Assembly (NCBI GenBank): GCA_021582295.1
Contig: CP091137.1
Span: forward strand, 212,970 to 276,969
Direction: 5' to 3'
DNA length: 64,000 nucleotides
Origin: Candidatus Thiovulum stygium
GTDB taxonomy: Bacteria > Campylobacterota > Campylobacteria > Campylobacterales > Thiovulaceae
Shown here: positions 1 to 8,946 of the stretch, piece after piece
Numbering within the stretch: position 1 is the first letter of the stretch
Layout: the number at the start of each line of letters is the position of its first letter
Made by a program: the position numbers and the translations under genes
The notes under the pieces: model-generated
Told to the model about the DNA's origin: nothing
Database searches by the model: none
What the model saw: only the letters and a program-made list of their open reading frames with translations

Positions 1-1
1 A

Positions 2-400
2 GTTAATTTATCGGCTTTATTTTTATCCGTTTCATTGTTTGCTGGAGTTGAATCCAGATATTTGACAATTGATCTTTTAAATTCTGAAACTAAAATTATA
101 GATATCAGAACAGAAAGTGAATGGTGGGAAACTGGTTTAATTAAAGGGTCTTATCCTATAACTTTCTTTGATGAAAGAGGAAATTATGATGTTTCTATTT
201 TTTTAACAAAACTTAAAAAAATTATAAAACCAAATGAACAATTTGCTCTTATTTGTCGAACAGGCAATAGAACTAAAAATGTTGCTGATTTTCTTGGAAA
301 AAATGGTTATGAAGTTATAAATCTTCAAGGTGGAATTATTCATGCTATTAAAAATGGAATTAAACCAGATAAATATGATCCAGTTCAAAAGGTTCAATAA
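2..400 (+). CDS. Exported rhodanese-like protein, 5' end off the window
   Basis: Single rhodanese domain, a sulfurtransferase/phosphatase-fold domain that carries sulfane sulfur on a cysteine. The active-site loop CRTGNRT is visible, with the cysteine codon at 254-256. The frame is open to the window edge. The residues before the first possible internal start (TTG at 35) read as a hydrophobic stretch ending in SLFAG, which looks like the core of a signal peptide. The real start is therefore probably upstream of the window and the protein probably periplasmic. A second rhodanese follows with no gap (GTG at 401). The substrate cannot be told from sequence. The rhodanese fold call is firm; the export call is inferred from the partial hydrophobic segment. 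Confidence 0.8.
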   Translation, partial: VNLSALFLSVSLFAGVESRYLTIDLLNSETKIIDIRTESEWWETGLIKGSYPITFFDERGNYDVSIFLTKLKKIIKPNEQFALICRTGNRTKNVADFLGKNGYEVINLQGGIIHAIKNGIKPDKYDPVQKVQ

Positions 401-766
401 GTGAGACTTAACGAATATCCATCGAAAAATTATTTGGCTTCTCAAATCGGAGTTCCAATTATTGATGTTCGCACAAAAGAGGAGTGGTTAGAAACTGGGA
501 TTTTAAAAGGATCTTATACACTCACTTTTTTTGATGAGATTGGTCAATTTAATTTAGATAATTTTTTATCTCGAGTTCTTAAATTAACTGGAGATAAATC
601 AAATAAATTTATGTTAATTTGTAGAACAGGTAGCCGAACTGGACAAATTTCTATCTATTTGTCTAAACTCGGTTTTAATGTCATTAATTTAGCTGGTGGA
701 ATAACTTATGTTCGAAGTGAAAATAGTTATGAAATCGTTAAATATAATAGTTCTTATGATTTATAA
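401..766 (+). CDS. Rhodanese-like protein, second of a tandem pair
   Basis: 121-residue single-domain rhodanese with the loop CRTGSRT (Cys74). It has the same spacing as the upstream copy (RT.SEW/RTKEEW, then GSY..TFFDE, then CRTG), so the two are paralogues from a tandem duplication. The GTG start at 401 directly follows the upstream stop; an AAAGG about 8-10 bases upstream could serve as ribosome site. No signal peptide is seen, so this copy should act in the cytoplasm, in contrast to the upstream one. Role unknown; sulfur transfer or sulfide detoxification is possible. Confidence 0.8.
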   Translation: MRLNEYPSKNYLASQIGVPIIDVRTKEEWLETGILKGSYTLTFFDEIGQFNLDNFLSRVLKLTGDKSNKFMLICRTGSRTGQISIYLSKLGFNVINLAGGITYVRSENSYEIVKYNSSYDL

Positions 767-778
767 AAATAAATATAT

Positions 779-1642
779 ATGAGATATATTTCAGTAGCAC
801 ATTCGCCTGATGCAGATGACATTTTTATGTATTTTGCAATTAAGTTTGGCTGGATTTCACTTGAAAATAGCTATTTTAAAAATATAGCTCTTGATATTGA
901 AACTCTGAATGTCGAAGCAATTAATTCAAAATATGATGTTTCTGCTATAAGTTTTGCTCTTTATCCAAATATATTAGAAGATTATGCACTTTTAAATACT
1001 GGGGTTTCATTTGGTAATGGTTATGGTCCAAAACTTGTGAAACGAAAAGGCGAGAAATTAAAGTCAAATTTTAAAGTAGCTCTTTCGGGACAAAATACAA
1101 CAAATGCAATGCTTTTTAAAATTGCCTATCCAAATGCACGAATAATTTATAAGAATTTTTTAGAAATTGAAAATGCAATTTTGTCTGGTGAAGTTCAAGC
1201 GGGACTTTTAATTCATGAATCGATTTTGAATTTTTCTGATGAACTTGAAATTGAACGAGAAATTTGGGATATTTGGCAAAATTTAAGTGGTGGAAATTTG
1301 CCTCTGCCTCTTGGTGGGATGGTGATTCGACGATCAATTCCACTTTTGAGAGCAATTCAAATTGAAGAAAAATTACAAAAAGCAGTTCAAATTGCAGTTT
1401 CTAATAAAAATTTACTTTCGGAAATGCTTCTTGAAAGAGATATCGTTAGAATTGATAAAATTCAGCTAGAAAAATATTTAAATTTATATGCAAATAGTGA
1501 TTCGATAAAATTATCAGAAAATCAATTAGAAGCTATTAATAAATTATTTGAAATTGGTTATATAAATGGTTTTTATAAAAATAAGATAGATATAAGAAAA
1601 TTTATGATTCCAATTGAATATAAAGATTATAGATTTTCTTAA
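779..1642 (+). CDS. mqnD: 1,4-dihydroxy-6-naphthoate synthase (futalosine pathway)
   Basis: 287 residues matching the MqnD family of periplasmic-binding-protein-fold enzymes. MqnD converts cyclic dehypoxanthinyl futalosine to 1,4-dihydroxy-6-naphthoate on the alternative menaquinone route. The N-terminus has the AHSPDADDIFMYFA block typical of campylobacterotal MqnD, then DVSAISFALYP and a GNLPLPLGGMVIRR block. Cytosolic, no signal peptide. The start ATG at 779 lies in an AT run without a clear Shine-Dalgarno. The futalosine route is the standard menaquinone route in Campylobacterota, so the assignment fits the rest of the window. Confidence 0.85.
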   Translation: MRYISVAHSPDADDIFMYFAIKFGWISLENSYFKNIALDIETLNVEAINSKYDVSAISFALYPNILEDYALLNTGVSFGNGYGPKLVKRKGEKLKSNFKVALSGQNTTNAMLFKIAYPNARIIYKNFLEIENAILSGEVQAGLLIHESILNFSDELEIEREIWDIWQNLSGGNLPLPLGGMVIRRSIPLLRAIQIEEKLQKAVQIAVSNKNLLSEMLLERDIVRIDKIQLEKYLNLYANSDSIKLSENQLEAINKLFEIGYINGFYKNKIDIRKFMIPIEYKDYRFS

Positions 1643-1651
1643 AATAATTTA

Positions 1652-1676
1652 GGGACAGCTTAACAAACTGTTCCAA
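1652..1676. terminator. Hairpin after mqnD
   Basis: GGGACAG and CTGTTCC face each other around a 9-11 base loop, with one bulged base, just downstream of the mqnD stop. A weak, partly AT-flanked hairpin consistent with a transcription terminator; not tested. Confidence 0.4.
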
Positions 1677-1678
1677 TA

Positions 1679-1823
1679 TTCTAGCTTTCCCCGTGCAAAA
1701 TAAATCACACGGAAAACTATAAATATGTTTTTTAATTCTTGATATTTTTTTCTAAACCAAAAGCTGAATTCAAAATAGTTTGTTCATCAAATTGACGACC
1801 AATTAATTGCATTCCAACAGGTA
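1679..1823. repeat. Long direct repeat, copy 1: duplicated gatA 3' end
   Basis: 145 bases nearly identical to 3614-3757. The only difference is one T in a T run (six T here, five in copy 2). The segment contains the last ~30 codons of gatA, its stop and the downstream hairpin. It lies left of the restriction-modification pair while the intact gatA copy lies right of it. This is the layout expected for insertion with long target duplication. This copy has no gatA body attached and is a remnant. Confidence 0.95.
1686..1716. terminator. CCGTG/CACGG hairpin (copy 1)
   Basis: Arms CCGTG (1691-1695) and CACGG (1708-1712), extended by TTT/AAA, enclose a 12-base AT-rich loop. It is the original gatA terminator-like hairpin, duplicated here, and now lies downstream of the methyltransferase gene. 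Confidence 0.55.
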
Positions 1824-2981
1824 TAATTTGAATTGATAAAATATAGAATCTAAAATTTCAATTTCTTTATATATATTGTCATATTCTATTAATGTTCTAT
1901 GATTATTAGTTCGAACTAAAAAAGACTTATCTGAATTCTTTGATTTAATCGCTTTATATAATTTTTCTATTGACTCTTCTAAGCTCTCTTTTTCTCTTTG
2001 AACTCTAATAAAAATTGGTTTATTATTAAATAATTGATTTAAAATACCATCAATGCCACTATTTCTATAAACTGGTTGATATTTTATATTATAGAGATGA
2101 TTTTTTATAAATTCATTATTATCTAATTCATAAGAATTAGCATTAGATTCAGTTTTTATAATATTATTTAATCTATTTTTTGTAATTTCTATTGCTTCAT
2201 TTGAAATATCTATTCCAATAATATTTCTATTTTTTAATTTACCAGCAATAAGAGTTGTTCCGCTACCACAAAACGGATCTAAAATAGTATCACCGACATT
2301 TGAAGCTATTTCTATAATTCGTTCAAGCAGTTCAATTGGTTTTTGAGTTGGATAACCAACTCGTTCTTTTGCAGTTGGGTTTAAATATGGAATTTCCCAA
2401 ACATCGCTTAAAGGAACACCTTTTTTTATACCATTAAAAACTGTTTCGCCATTTATTTGTCTTGCATAAACACTTTTACCGTTGTGATCTTTTTCTCTTT
2501 TTTGTAATATTTGTTCTAAATTAGTAGATTCAGAATATTCAGTATAAATAGTATTGAATGTAAAATTATTGCTTTTTGAATAAAAATATATTGTTTGATG
2601 TGAATTTAAAAGCCCTTTTTTAGAATTAGACCATCTTTTATAACTCCAAATAATTTCCGATCGAAACTGTTCTTCACCAAAAATAGAATCAAGTATAGTT
2701 CTGATGATATGACTGGAATTTCTATCACAATGAACAAAAATATTGCCATTATCTTTTAAAAGTCTTTTAAATTCGATAAATCTATAATATAAAAAATTTA
2801 TATATTCATTACTATTGTTCCAAACATCAGAATAAGAAAATTCTTTGTTACCATCACGAGTGGATAATTTTTGAATTTTATTAGTAAAAAATGGGGGATC
2901 TAGGTATATTAAATCAATACTATTTTCAGCAATATTTTTAGCAATATATAAACAATCACCTACAAAAATTCTTTCAATCAT
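1803..2981 (-). CDS. Type II DNA methyltransferase, beta class (probably N6-adenine)
   Basis: 392 residues. Catalytic motif IV DPPF (28-31) precedes the SAM-binding motif I DPFCGSGTT (235-243), the order of the beta class. DPP(F) rather than SPP suggests adenine-N6 methylation (family knowledge, not proven). Residues about 100-210 would be the target-recognition region. The C-terminus (about 300-385) is the accessory domain often seen on these enzymes (block VQREKESLEESIEKL). It protects host DNA from the endonuclease encoded just upstream (4-base gap). The last six codons and the stop lie inside the duplicated gatA segment, read in a different frame from gatA, so the insertion supplied this gene's 3' end. 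Recognition site unknown. Confidence 0.9.
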   Translation of the reverse strand: MIERIFVGDCLYIAKNIAENSIDLIYLDPPFFTNKIQKLSTRDGNKEFSYSDVWNNSNEYINFLYYRFIEFKRLLKDNGNIFVHCDRNSSHIIRTILDSIFGEEQFRSEIIWSYKRWSNSKKGLLNSHQTIYFYSKSNNFTFNTIYTEYSESTNLEQILQKREKDHNGKSVYARQINGETVFNGIKKGVPLSDVWEIPYLNPTAKERVGYPTQKPIELLERIIEIASNVGDTILDPFCGSGTTLIAGKLKNRNIIGIDISNEAIEITKNRLNNIIKTESNANSYELDNNEFIKNHLYNIKYQPVYRNSGIDGILNQLFNNKPIFIRVQREKESLEESIEKLYKAIKSKNSDKSFLVRTNNHRTLIEYDNIYKEIEILDSIFYQFKLYLLECN

Positions 2982-2985
2982 AATA

Positions 2986-3603
2986 CTAATTTAACTCATT
3001 TATTATATTTTCAAGCATGTTTTTTAAATTTATATCAGTTTCATTTTTTACATATTCCCAAGCATCATTTCCAAAATAATATTCACCTCCAACACCTTTA
3101 TATAAGGTTTTGATAGTTTCTTGAATTTTTATAGCCTGTTCTCTATTTGGATAATAGAACATAATTCTAACTGGTATATAATTTAAATCACTTATAGCTC
3201 TTATTCTCGTATGCTCTTTTGTAATATGATCACCATCCGTTGTAGCATCTCTCCATTTAATTTCAATAGCTCGATTCTCAACTAAACAATCTATTTCAAA
3301 AGTTTTAGGTTTTTTGCCAAAACTATTATTAATTTTAATAGATCCAGATTTTGGATATTTATATTTAAAACATAATTTAGTAATCTCTTCAAGAAAACTA
3401 CCTGCATATTTGTAGAGCATACGACCTTTATTCTGATAAACATCTATTAATTCACCCTCTTTTAAATCTATTCCAAGAACTTGATAAATAAAATAATGAG
3501 ATTTATCATCAACATCCATCTCTTGAACTCTTAAATCAATTTGTGTTTTTAATTTTTGCCTATATTTAACAGTGATATTTTTAATTTCTTGATTAATATT
3601 CAA
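2986..3603 (-). CDS. Type II restriction endonuclease, PD-(D/E)xK type
   Basis: 205 residues, cognate partner of the adjacent methyltransferase by position. A nuclease core is visible as EID (103-105) followed by EIK (114-116), then a block WRDATTDGDHITKEHTR. From memory this block resembles the ApaLI-like endonuclease family (GTGCAC cutters), but I could not search and the site is a guess. The start appears to be TTG at 3603; the next in-frame methionine is only at residue 29. The gene begins 10 bases left of direct-repeat copy 2, so its promoter must lie in, or be read through from, the duplicated gatA end. Confidence 0.75.
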   Translation of the reverse strand: MNINQEIKNITVKYRQKLKTQIDLRVQEMDVDDKSHYFIYQVLGIDLKEGELIDVYQNKGRMLYKYAGSFLEEITKLCFKYKYPKSGSIKINNSFGKKPKTFEIDCLVENRAIEIKWRDATTDGDHITKEHTRIRAISDLNYIPVRIMFYYPNREQAIKIQETIKTLYKGVGGEYYFGNDAWEYVKNETDINLKNMLENIINELN

Positions 3604-3613
3604 TATATTCTCT

Positions 3614-3757
3614 TTCTAGCTTTCCCCGTGCAAAATAAATCACACGGAAAACTATAAATATGTTTTTAATTCTTGATATTTTTTTCTAAACCAAAAGCTG
3701 AATTCAAAATAGTTTGTTCATCAAATTGACGACCAATTAATTGCATTCCAACAGGTA
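3614..3757. repeat. Long direct repeat, copy 2: native gatA 3' end
   Basis: 144 bases matching 1679-1823 with a single T indel. This copy is continuous with intact gatA (stop at 3666-3668) and is the presumed target segment. The matched part covers 92 bases of gatA coding sequence, the stop and the hairpin at 3621-3651. Confidence 0.95.
3621..3651. terminator. CCGTG/CACGG hairpin after gatA
   Basis: Same hairpin as at 1686-1716, here 15 bases beyond the gatA stop. Arms CCGTG and CACGG with TTT/AAA extension. Likely the terminator of the minus-strand thrC-gatA gene string. Confidence 0.6.
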
Positions 3758-5003
3758 ATTTTCCAACCCACTCAACAGGCAACGAAATTGCTGGAAGTCC
3801 AGCAAGATTTACAGAAATCGTATAAATATCACTTAAATACATTTGAAGCGGATCGCTTTTTTCACCAAATTTAAAAGGCAACATTGGAGCAACAGGCAAT
3901 AAAATCATATCTGCACTTTTAAAAATCTCATTATATCTATCTCTAATTAAATGTCTAACTTTTTGAGCTTTAACATAATAAGCATCATAATAACCACTTG
4001 AAAGCACAAAATTTCCGATTAAAATTCTTCGTTTAACCTCATCACCAAATCCAGTTGAACGACTTTTAATATAAGTATCGATAAGGTTATCACCATCAAC
4101 TCGACGACCATATCTAACTCCATCATATCTACCTAAATTTGAACTCGCTTCAGCCATCGCGATAATATAATAAGCTGAAACATCATATTTCGAATCTGTC
4201 ATTTCAACATCAACGATTTCATGTCCCATTTTTCGCAAAATTTCAATTGTATTATCATAAGCTTTTTGAATCTCAATCGAAGCATCTTTTACATAATTTC
4301 GCACTGTTGCAATTTTATATTTTTTCAGCGGATCAAGATTTTTAGCTGTTGAATTAGTTTCATGTTTTGAACTTGTTGAATCTTTCGGATCATAACCAGA
4401 AATAATGTCATATAAAATAGCCGAATCTTCTACATTTTGAGTTATTGGACCAATTTGATCAAGCGAACTTGCATAAGCTCCTAAACCATAACGACTCACT
4501 CGTCCATAAGTTGGTTTCAATCCGACAACTCCACAAAATCCTGCTGGTTGTCGAATGCTTCCACCTGTATCGCTTCCGAGTGATACAATAGCTATTCTAG
4601 AAGCAACTGCTGAAGCTGAACCGCCTGAACTTCCACCCGGAACTCTTTCGAGGTCATGCGGATTTAAAGTTTTGCCATAAAATGATGATTCAGTTGAACT
4701 TCCCATTGCGAATTCATCCATATTTGCTCTACCAAATGGTGATAAACCTGCATTTCTTAATTTTGATATAACAGTTGCATCATAAGGTGAAACATAACCC
4801 TGTAATATTTTACTAGCTGAAGTTATACTCCAGTTTTTAACTTGAATATTATCTTTTATTAAAATTGGAACTCCAGAACCGCTTTCTTCGAGACCAATAT
4901 AAGCATTTAAATATTTTTTTTCAGCTATATTTTTACGAAGATCTTTTTTGACTTCCTCTAATTCTTCAGATTTAAGAGTCATTGCCTTTTTTAATGAGAT
5001 CAT
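3666..5003 (-). CDS. gatA: Asp-tRNA(Asn)/Glu-tRNA(Gln) amidotransferase subunit A
   Basis: 445 residues, amidase-signature enzyme of the GatCAB complex. It releases ammonia from glutamine to amidate misacylated Glu-tRNA(Gln) and Asp-tRNA(Asn). The Ser-cisSer-Lys triad is visible: Lys50 in VPILIKDN, the cis-serine in GGSSGGSA (123-130), and the nucleophile Ser149 in [12 protein letters not shown]. The ATG at 5001-5003 overlaps the accD stop by four bases (ATGA), so translation is probably coupled. The 3' end has been duplicated at 1679-1823 by the restriction-modification insertion, but this copy is intact. gatB and gatC are not in the window. Confidence 0.96.
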   Translation of the reverse strand: MISLKKAMTLKSEELEEVKKDLRKNIAEKKYLNAYIGLEESGSGVPILIKDNIQVKNWSITSASKILQGYVSPYDATVISKLRNAGLSPFGRANMDEFAMGSSTESSFYGKTLNPHDLERVPGGSSGGSASAVASRIAIVSLGSDTGGSIRQPAGFCGVVGLKPTYGRVSRYGLGAYASSLDQIGPITQNVEDSAILYDIISGYDPKDSTSSKHETNSTAKNLDPLKKYKIATVRNYVKDASIEIQKAYDNTIEILRKMGHEIVDVEMTDSKYDVSAYYIIAMAEASSNLGRYDGVRYGRRVDGDNLIDTYIKSRSTGFGDEVKRRILIGNFVLSSGYYDAYYVKAQKVRHLIRDRYNEIFKSADMILLPVAPMLPFKFGEKSDPLQMYLSDIYTISVNLAGLPAISLPVEWVGKLPVGMQLIGRQFDEQTILNSAFGLEKNIKN

Positions 5004-5887
5004 GCTGAAACCTCCTCTTGTTTATTTTTTTGAATTAATAATTTTAATAAAGCTCCAACTGTGTCTCGCATCTCTTTTCGTTTAACGATCATATCAATAG
5101 CACCATGTTCTAATAAAAATTCAGCTCTTTGAAAACCTTCTGGTAAATCTGAACCGATTGTCTGTTTAATAACTCGTTGTCCAGCAAAACCGACAAGTGC
5201 ATCAGGTTCGGCGATAATAATATCTCCAAGTGTTGCAAAACTTGCACTAACTCCGCCCATTGTTGGATCAGTTAAAATCGAAATATAAGGCAATCCAGCT
5301 TCAGCTAATTTTGCAAGAGCAGCACTTGTTTTTGCCATTTGCATAAGCGAAAAAGTTGATTCTTGCATTCTTGCACCACCAGAAGCTGAAACGATAATAA
5401 CACCTCGTTTTCGTTCGATTGCTCGATTAATAGTTCGATAAATTTTTTCACCTTCAACAGAACCAAGCGAACCGCCCATAAATGAGAAATCAAAAATGGC
5501 AACTTCAACAAAAATGCCATTTATTTTGCCAGTGCCACTTACAACAGCGGAATAGCGACCATTTTTGTCAAAAGCCTCTTCGATTCTTTTGCGATAACTT
5601 TTTTTATCAACGAATTTAATGGGATCAACAGGTTTAAGATGTGCATCTGATTCTTCAAAACTTTCATCATCTAATAAAAATTTAATTCTATGTTTAACAC
5701 CTATTCTAATATGATAACCGCATTTTGGACAAACATAAAGTTGATTTTCTACCTCTTTATAATACATTAGAGCATTACAAGATTCACATTTGATCCAATG
5801 AGCAGGAGCTTCACTTTTTTGAGGTTGAGGTTTTTTTTCTTTATTAAGATTATTAACACCTCGTGAAAATAGTTCTAAAAATGACAT
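5000..5887 (-). CDS. accD: Acetyl-CoA carboxylase carboxyltransferase beta subunit
   Basis: 295 residues. The N-terminal zinc ribbon has four cysteines (C34, C37, C53, C56; CESC...CPKC), followed by the crotonase-fold carboxyltransferase domain with [22 protein letters not shown] and GGVSASFA blocks. It pairs with AccA to transfer carboxyl from biotin to acetyl-CoA in fatty-acid synthesis. Starts with ATG at 5887 and overlaps gatA by 4 bases. Normal family length, no oddities. Confidence 0.96.
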   Translation of the reverse strand: MSFLELFSRGVNNLNKEKKPQPQKSEAPAHWIKCESCNALMYYKEVENQLYVCPKCGYHIRIGVKHRIKFLLDDESFEESDAHLKPVDPIKFVDKKSYRKRIEEAFDKNGRYSAVVSGTGKINGIFVEVAIFDFSFMGGSLGSVEGEKIYRTINRAIERKRGVIIVSASGGARMQESTFSLMQMAKTSAALAKLAEAGLPYISILTDPTMGGVSASFATLGDIIIAEPDALVGFAGQRVIKQTIGSDLPEGFQRAEFLLEHGAIDMIVKRKEMRDTVGALLKLLIQKNKQEEVSA

Positions 5888-5906
5888 TTAATAATTTACT
5901 CCTTTT

Positions 5907-7052
5907 TTAAAATTTATCTGATATTTTTTTATAAAGTTCAATATATTGTTGAACGATTTTTTTAATATCAAACTCAGAAACGGCTCGTTCTCGAGATTTT
6001 ATTCCCATCTCTTTTTGTAAAACCTCATCGCTAAGAATTTTATCAACATGTTCAGAAAGAGCTTTTGGTGAAGCAACAGGAACAAGATAGCCATTTTCAC
6101 CATGATTTACAGTTTCGCGACAACCAACTGTATCAGTAGTTACGATAGGTTTTCCGATAGCCATTGCTTCTAATAAAGTTCTTGGAATTCCTTCACGATA
6201 ACTTGGTAAAACAACAAGATCAGAAATAGAAATTAGATCAATAATATCATCTCTCCAACCGAGCCATTTAACGACTCTTCGTTTCATGAACTCTTTGCTC
6301 AGGCTCCATTTGTTGCCTTTATCGATATCACCAACAAATAAAAAAATATAGCCTTTATCTCGCAAAAGCTCACCCATTTTATAAAAATCAGCTGTTCCTT
6401 TATGAAAAATAGCTCTAGCAATCATAATTGCAATTTTTTTATTTTCAGAAATTCCCAAAGAATTTTTAATTTGGATTTTTCGTTCTTGTGAAATTGCTGT
6501 TGGATTATATTCATATGTATCTATTCCAACGGATTTTATAATATGAGTTTTATCTTGTAAGATAATTTTTTGATTAATTAAATATTTTGGGTCATCGCTA
6601 TTTACAAAAATAACTTTTGTCGAATAACTAAAAATAAATTTATATAAATTTTCGATAATTATTCTTATAATTTTACTTTTTAACGAGTCATCAACATAAA
6701 ATGAACCGAGACCTTCAACAAGATTTAAAATAATTGGAACTCCAGCAAGTTTTCCAGCAATTGTTCCATATATGTTAGGTTTAACAGTAAATGTATGTAA
6801 TATATCTGGTTTAATATTTTGTAAAATATTTTTCAGTTCTAAAATCGAAGATAATCCGCCAAATGGATTTAAACTTCCTCGTTCTAAGGAATATGAAATA
6901 GTTTGAAAACCTTTTTTTCTAATTTTTTCAGAATATTTACCTTCAGGAATTATTGCAATAATTTCATGACCGAGTTCTCGAAATTTAAGCATAATATCTA
7001 TTCTAAATAAATATAAATTAAGATCTAAACTTGATAAAAAAACGATTTTCAT
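5907..7052 (-). CDS. GT4 glycosyltransferase, PglA-like
   Basis: 381 residues, GT-B fold, family 4. The N-terminal half resembles Campylobacter PglA (GalNAc transferase of the N-glycan pathway) in its blocks: SLNPFGG, LVEGLGSFY, IFVNS, IKSVGI. The C-terminal donor half has MIARAIFHKGTADFY and PSYREGIPRTLLEAMA. By family it would transfer an N-acetylhexosamine onto an undecaprenyl-linked bacillosamine-type sugar at the inner membrane. No other pgl gene is next to it. Its ATG overlaps the thrC stop (ATGA), so it is co-translated with thrC and accD. PglA role is inferred; GT4 is firm. Confidence 0.75.
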   Translation of the reverse strand: MKIVFLSSLDLNLYLFRIDIMLKFRELGHEIIAIIPEGKYSEKIRKKGFQTISYSLERGSLNPFGGLSSILELKNILQNIKPDILHTFTVKPNIYGTIAGKLAGVPIILNLVEGLGSFYVDDSLKSKIIRIIIENLYKFIFSYSTKVIFVNSDDPKYLINQKIILQDKTHIIKSVGIDTYEYNPTAISQERKIQIKNSLGISENKKIAIMIARAIFHKGTADFYKMGELLRDKGYIFLFVGDIDKGNKWSLSKEFMKRRVVKWLGWRDDIIDLISISDLVVLPSYREGIPRTLLEAMAIGKPIVTTDTVGCRETVNHGENGYLVPVASPKALSEHVDKILSDEVLQKEMGIKSRERAVSEFDIKKIVQQYIELYKKISDKF

Positions 7053-8521
7053 ATTATAAATTTAATAATTTCACTCTCAATTTCTGAAACAGAAAGAACA
7101 GTTTGATGAACTTCGTCTAATTTAAATAAATTTTCGATTTGATGAGGTATTTTAAGAGATAACTTTTTAGAAATTTGATTTAAGGCTTCCTGATCAGTCA
7201 AATTTTTCTCAAGATTTAAAGCTTCAGCAACTGATGGAGCAAATTTTGTCCATTCAGCAGTTGAATAAGCGATATTTGGTAAATCTAAATCTCTTAATTC
7301 TTTATGAGCTTTTATACAAGTTGCAGTATGAGTATCAAGCAGATAATTTTTATCTGCCAAATTCTTAATCGCTATATATGATTCTGAATCTGTCGAAAAA
7401 GAAGCTGAAAAATATTTCTGAACAACTGCAATTTCATTTTCATAAATTTGATAACACCCATTTTTTTCAAGTTCTTCCATAAGTTCGCGAGTTCGTTTTG
7501 CACCAAAAAGCGAAAATAAAACTCGTTCGATATTTGAAGATTTTAAAATATCCATAGCAGGAGATTTCGTATTGATAACTTCACGATTAACAATTGAATA
7601 TCTACCAGTTGTTATAAATTCGTAAAGAATATTATTGCTATTAGATGAAATTAAAATTTTTTCAATTGGTAAGCCCATTAATTTCGCATAAAAACCGCCG
7701 AGAGCATTTCCAAAATTGCCACTAGGAACAGTTATATAATATTTATCACCTATATTTAAAATATTATCTTTAACAAGTTTTAAATAACCATGTATATGAT
7801 AAATAGTCTGAAAAATAATTCGACCAAAATTTACAGAATTAGCAGCGGATAATTTAAAGCCACTTTCATCTAATTTATTTTTAAAATTTTCAGATTTAAG
7901 TAAATTTTTTAAAGTTGATTGAGCATCATCAAAACTTCCATTAATGCCAATAACTTTTAAATTTTCGCCATTATCCGTAACCATTTGAAGTCGTTGAACA
8001 TCAGAAGTTCCACCATCAGGATATAAACATACAACTTTAATATTTTCGCGATTTCTAAAAGTTTGCAGAGTTGCTGGACCAGTATCACCACTTGTTGCAA
8101 CTAAAATTAAATATTTTTCATTTCGTTCAATCGCAAGAGAACCAACAATTTCGCCAAACGGTTGAAGAGCCATATCTTTAAAAGCTCGAGTTGGACCATG
8201 ATAAAGTTCAGAAATATATAAATTTTTTTCTATATTATTTAAATCTTTTATCTCCGCTGGATTATTAGAGTCATCAAAGTTTTCATATAATTTAACTGCT
8301 TTTTCTAAAACATCTTTTTTAATATCAACATTAAAAAGTTCTAAAACTTTTAAAGCTAATTCGCCATATGAAAATTCTTTTAATAAATTTAAATCTAATT
8401 TTGGCAAATTTTCGGGAACATATAAGCCACCAAAACTTGCACTCGGATTTAAAATTACAGTTGAAAAACTCTCATTTTTTGCTCGTTTGCCATCATTTCC
8501 ACGAGTCTCAATAAAATTCAT
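7049..8521 (-). CDS. thrC: Threonine synthase
   Basis: About 490 residues, PLP enzyme converting O-phosphohomoserine to threonine. The N-terminal threonine-synthase domain (TRGNDGK) is followed by the PLP-lysine block GPTRAFKDMALQPFGE, the SGDTG phosphate loop and SGNFGNALGG. I place the start at ATG 8521 (MNFIETRG) rather than at TTG 8527, because homologues start at this methionine. Last base run overlaps the glycosyltransferase gene by 4 bases. First gene of the minus-strand string thrC-GT4-accD-gatA. Confidence 0.95.
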   Translation of the reverse strand: MNFIETRGNDGKRAKNESFSTVILNPSASFGGLYVPENLPKLDLNLLKEFSYGELALKVLELFNVDIKKDVLEKAVKLYENFDDSNNPAEIKDLNNIEKNLYISELYHGPTRAFKDMALQPFGEIVGSLAIERNEKYLILVATSGDTGPATLQTFRNRENIKVVCLYPDGGTSDVQRLQMVTDNGENLKVIGINGSFDDAQSTLKNLLKSENFKNKLDESGFKLSAANSVNFGRIIFQTIYHIHGYLKLVKDNILNIGDKYYITVPSGNFGNALGGFYAKLMGLPIEKILISSNSNNILYEFITTGRYSIVNREVINTKSPAMDILKSSNIERVLFSLFGAKRTRELMEELEKNGCYQIYENEIAVVQKYFSASFSTDSESYIAIKNLADKNYLLDTHTATCIKAHKELRDLDLPNIAYSTAEWTKFAPSVAEALNLEKNLTDQEALNQISKKLSLKIPHQIENLFKLDEVHQTVLSVSEIESEIIKFII

Positions 8522-8684
8522 AATCAAGAGTCCTATTTTATTTTTGATTTTTGCAATTTTATCAAGATTTAAAAAATAGAAGTTTATTTATATAATTTAG
8601 AATAAGAGATTGTTATTCTCATTTTTAGTAAAGAGTTTAAAGATGTAGTAAAATTTTGTTAAATAAAAAAGGATAAATTTAAAA

Positions 8685-8786
8685 ATGAATTTATTTTATA
8701 GGTTTTCTGTCATATTTATTTTTTTATTTAGTAAGCTTTTCGGAGAAAATAATGAATATGTTTTTGGTACAGGATTTTGTCTTTAG
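8685..8786 (+). pseudogene. Short ORF with signal-peptide start, probable 5' gene remnant
   Basis: ATG preceded by AAAAGGATAAA (plausible ribosome site). It encodes 33 residues: a basic N-terminus, a strong hydrophobic core (VIFIFLFSKLFG) and then ENNEYVFGTGFCL before a stop. It looks like the first codons of an exported protein whose body is gone. The tail is too short to identify; GTGF could be the start of a trypsin-like fold but that is a guess. Confidence 0.35.
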
Positions 8787-8813
8787 GATATAAATTTTAA
8801 TTAGTCAATTGTT

Positions 8814-8836
8814 ATTCCCGTGCTTGACACGGGAAT
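8814..8836. terminator. Perfect 9-bp hairpin ATTCCCGTG/CACGGGAAT
   Basis: Nine perfect base pairs around the loop CTTGA. Related sequences occur at 15714-15767 (TTTCGTG...CACGAGAAA, also with TTGAC) and, in weaker form, at 1686-1716 and 23385-23405. It acts either as a terminator or as one copy of a dispersed palindromic element. Confidence 0.6.
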
Positions 8837-8946
8837 CCATTGCAATTTATTGGATTCGTTTGTTTTGAGTCTGTTCTTCGTATCTAAAATAAATAAGAAC
8901 TTTTGGGACAAGCCCAAAAGTTAATAGTTAAATAGATAAGAAAACA

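Larger units (their letters stand above)
8528..8946. other. 419-base intergenic region with a short ORF remnant and a hairpin
   Basis: Between thrC (its upstream end) and the DUF1566 gene (its downstream end). It holds the presumed thrC promoter, a 33-codon plus-strand ORF (8685-8786), and a perfect CCCGTG hairpin at 8814-8836. The remainder is AT-rich and unremarkable; no RNA gene was recognised. Confidence 0.6.

Noticed and set aside
2889-2893. Other short G runs (for example G5 at 2889 and 41720) as phase-variation tracts
   Set aside because: Five G is too short for appreciable slippage and the frames are intact.
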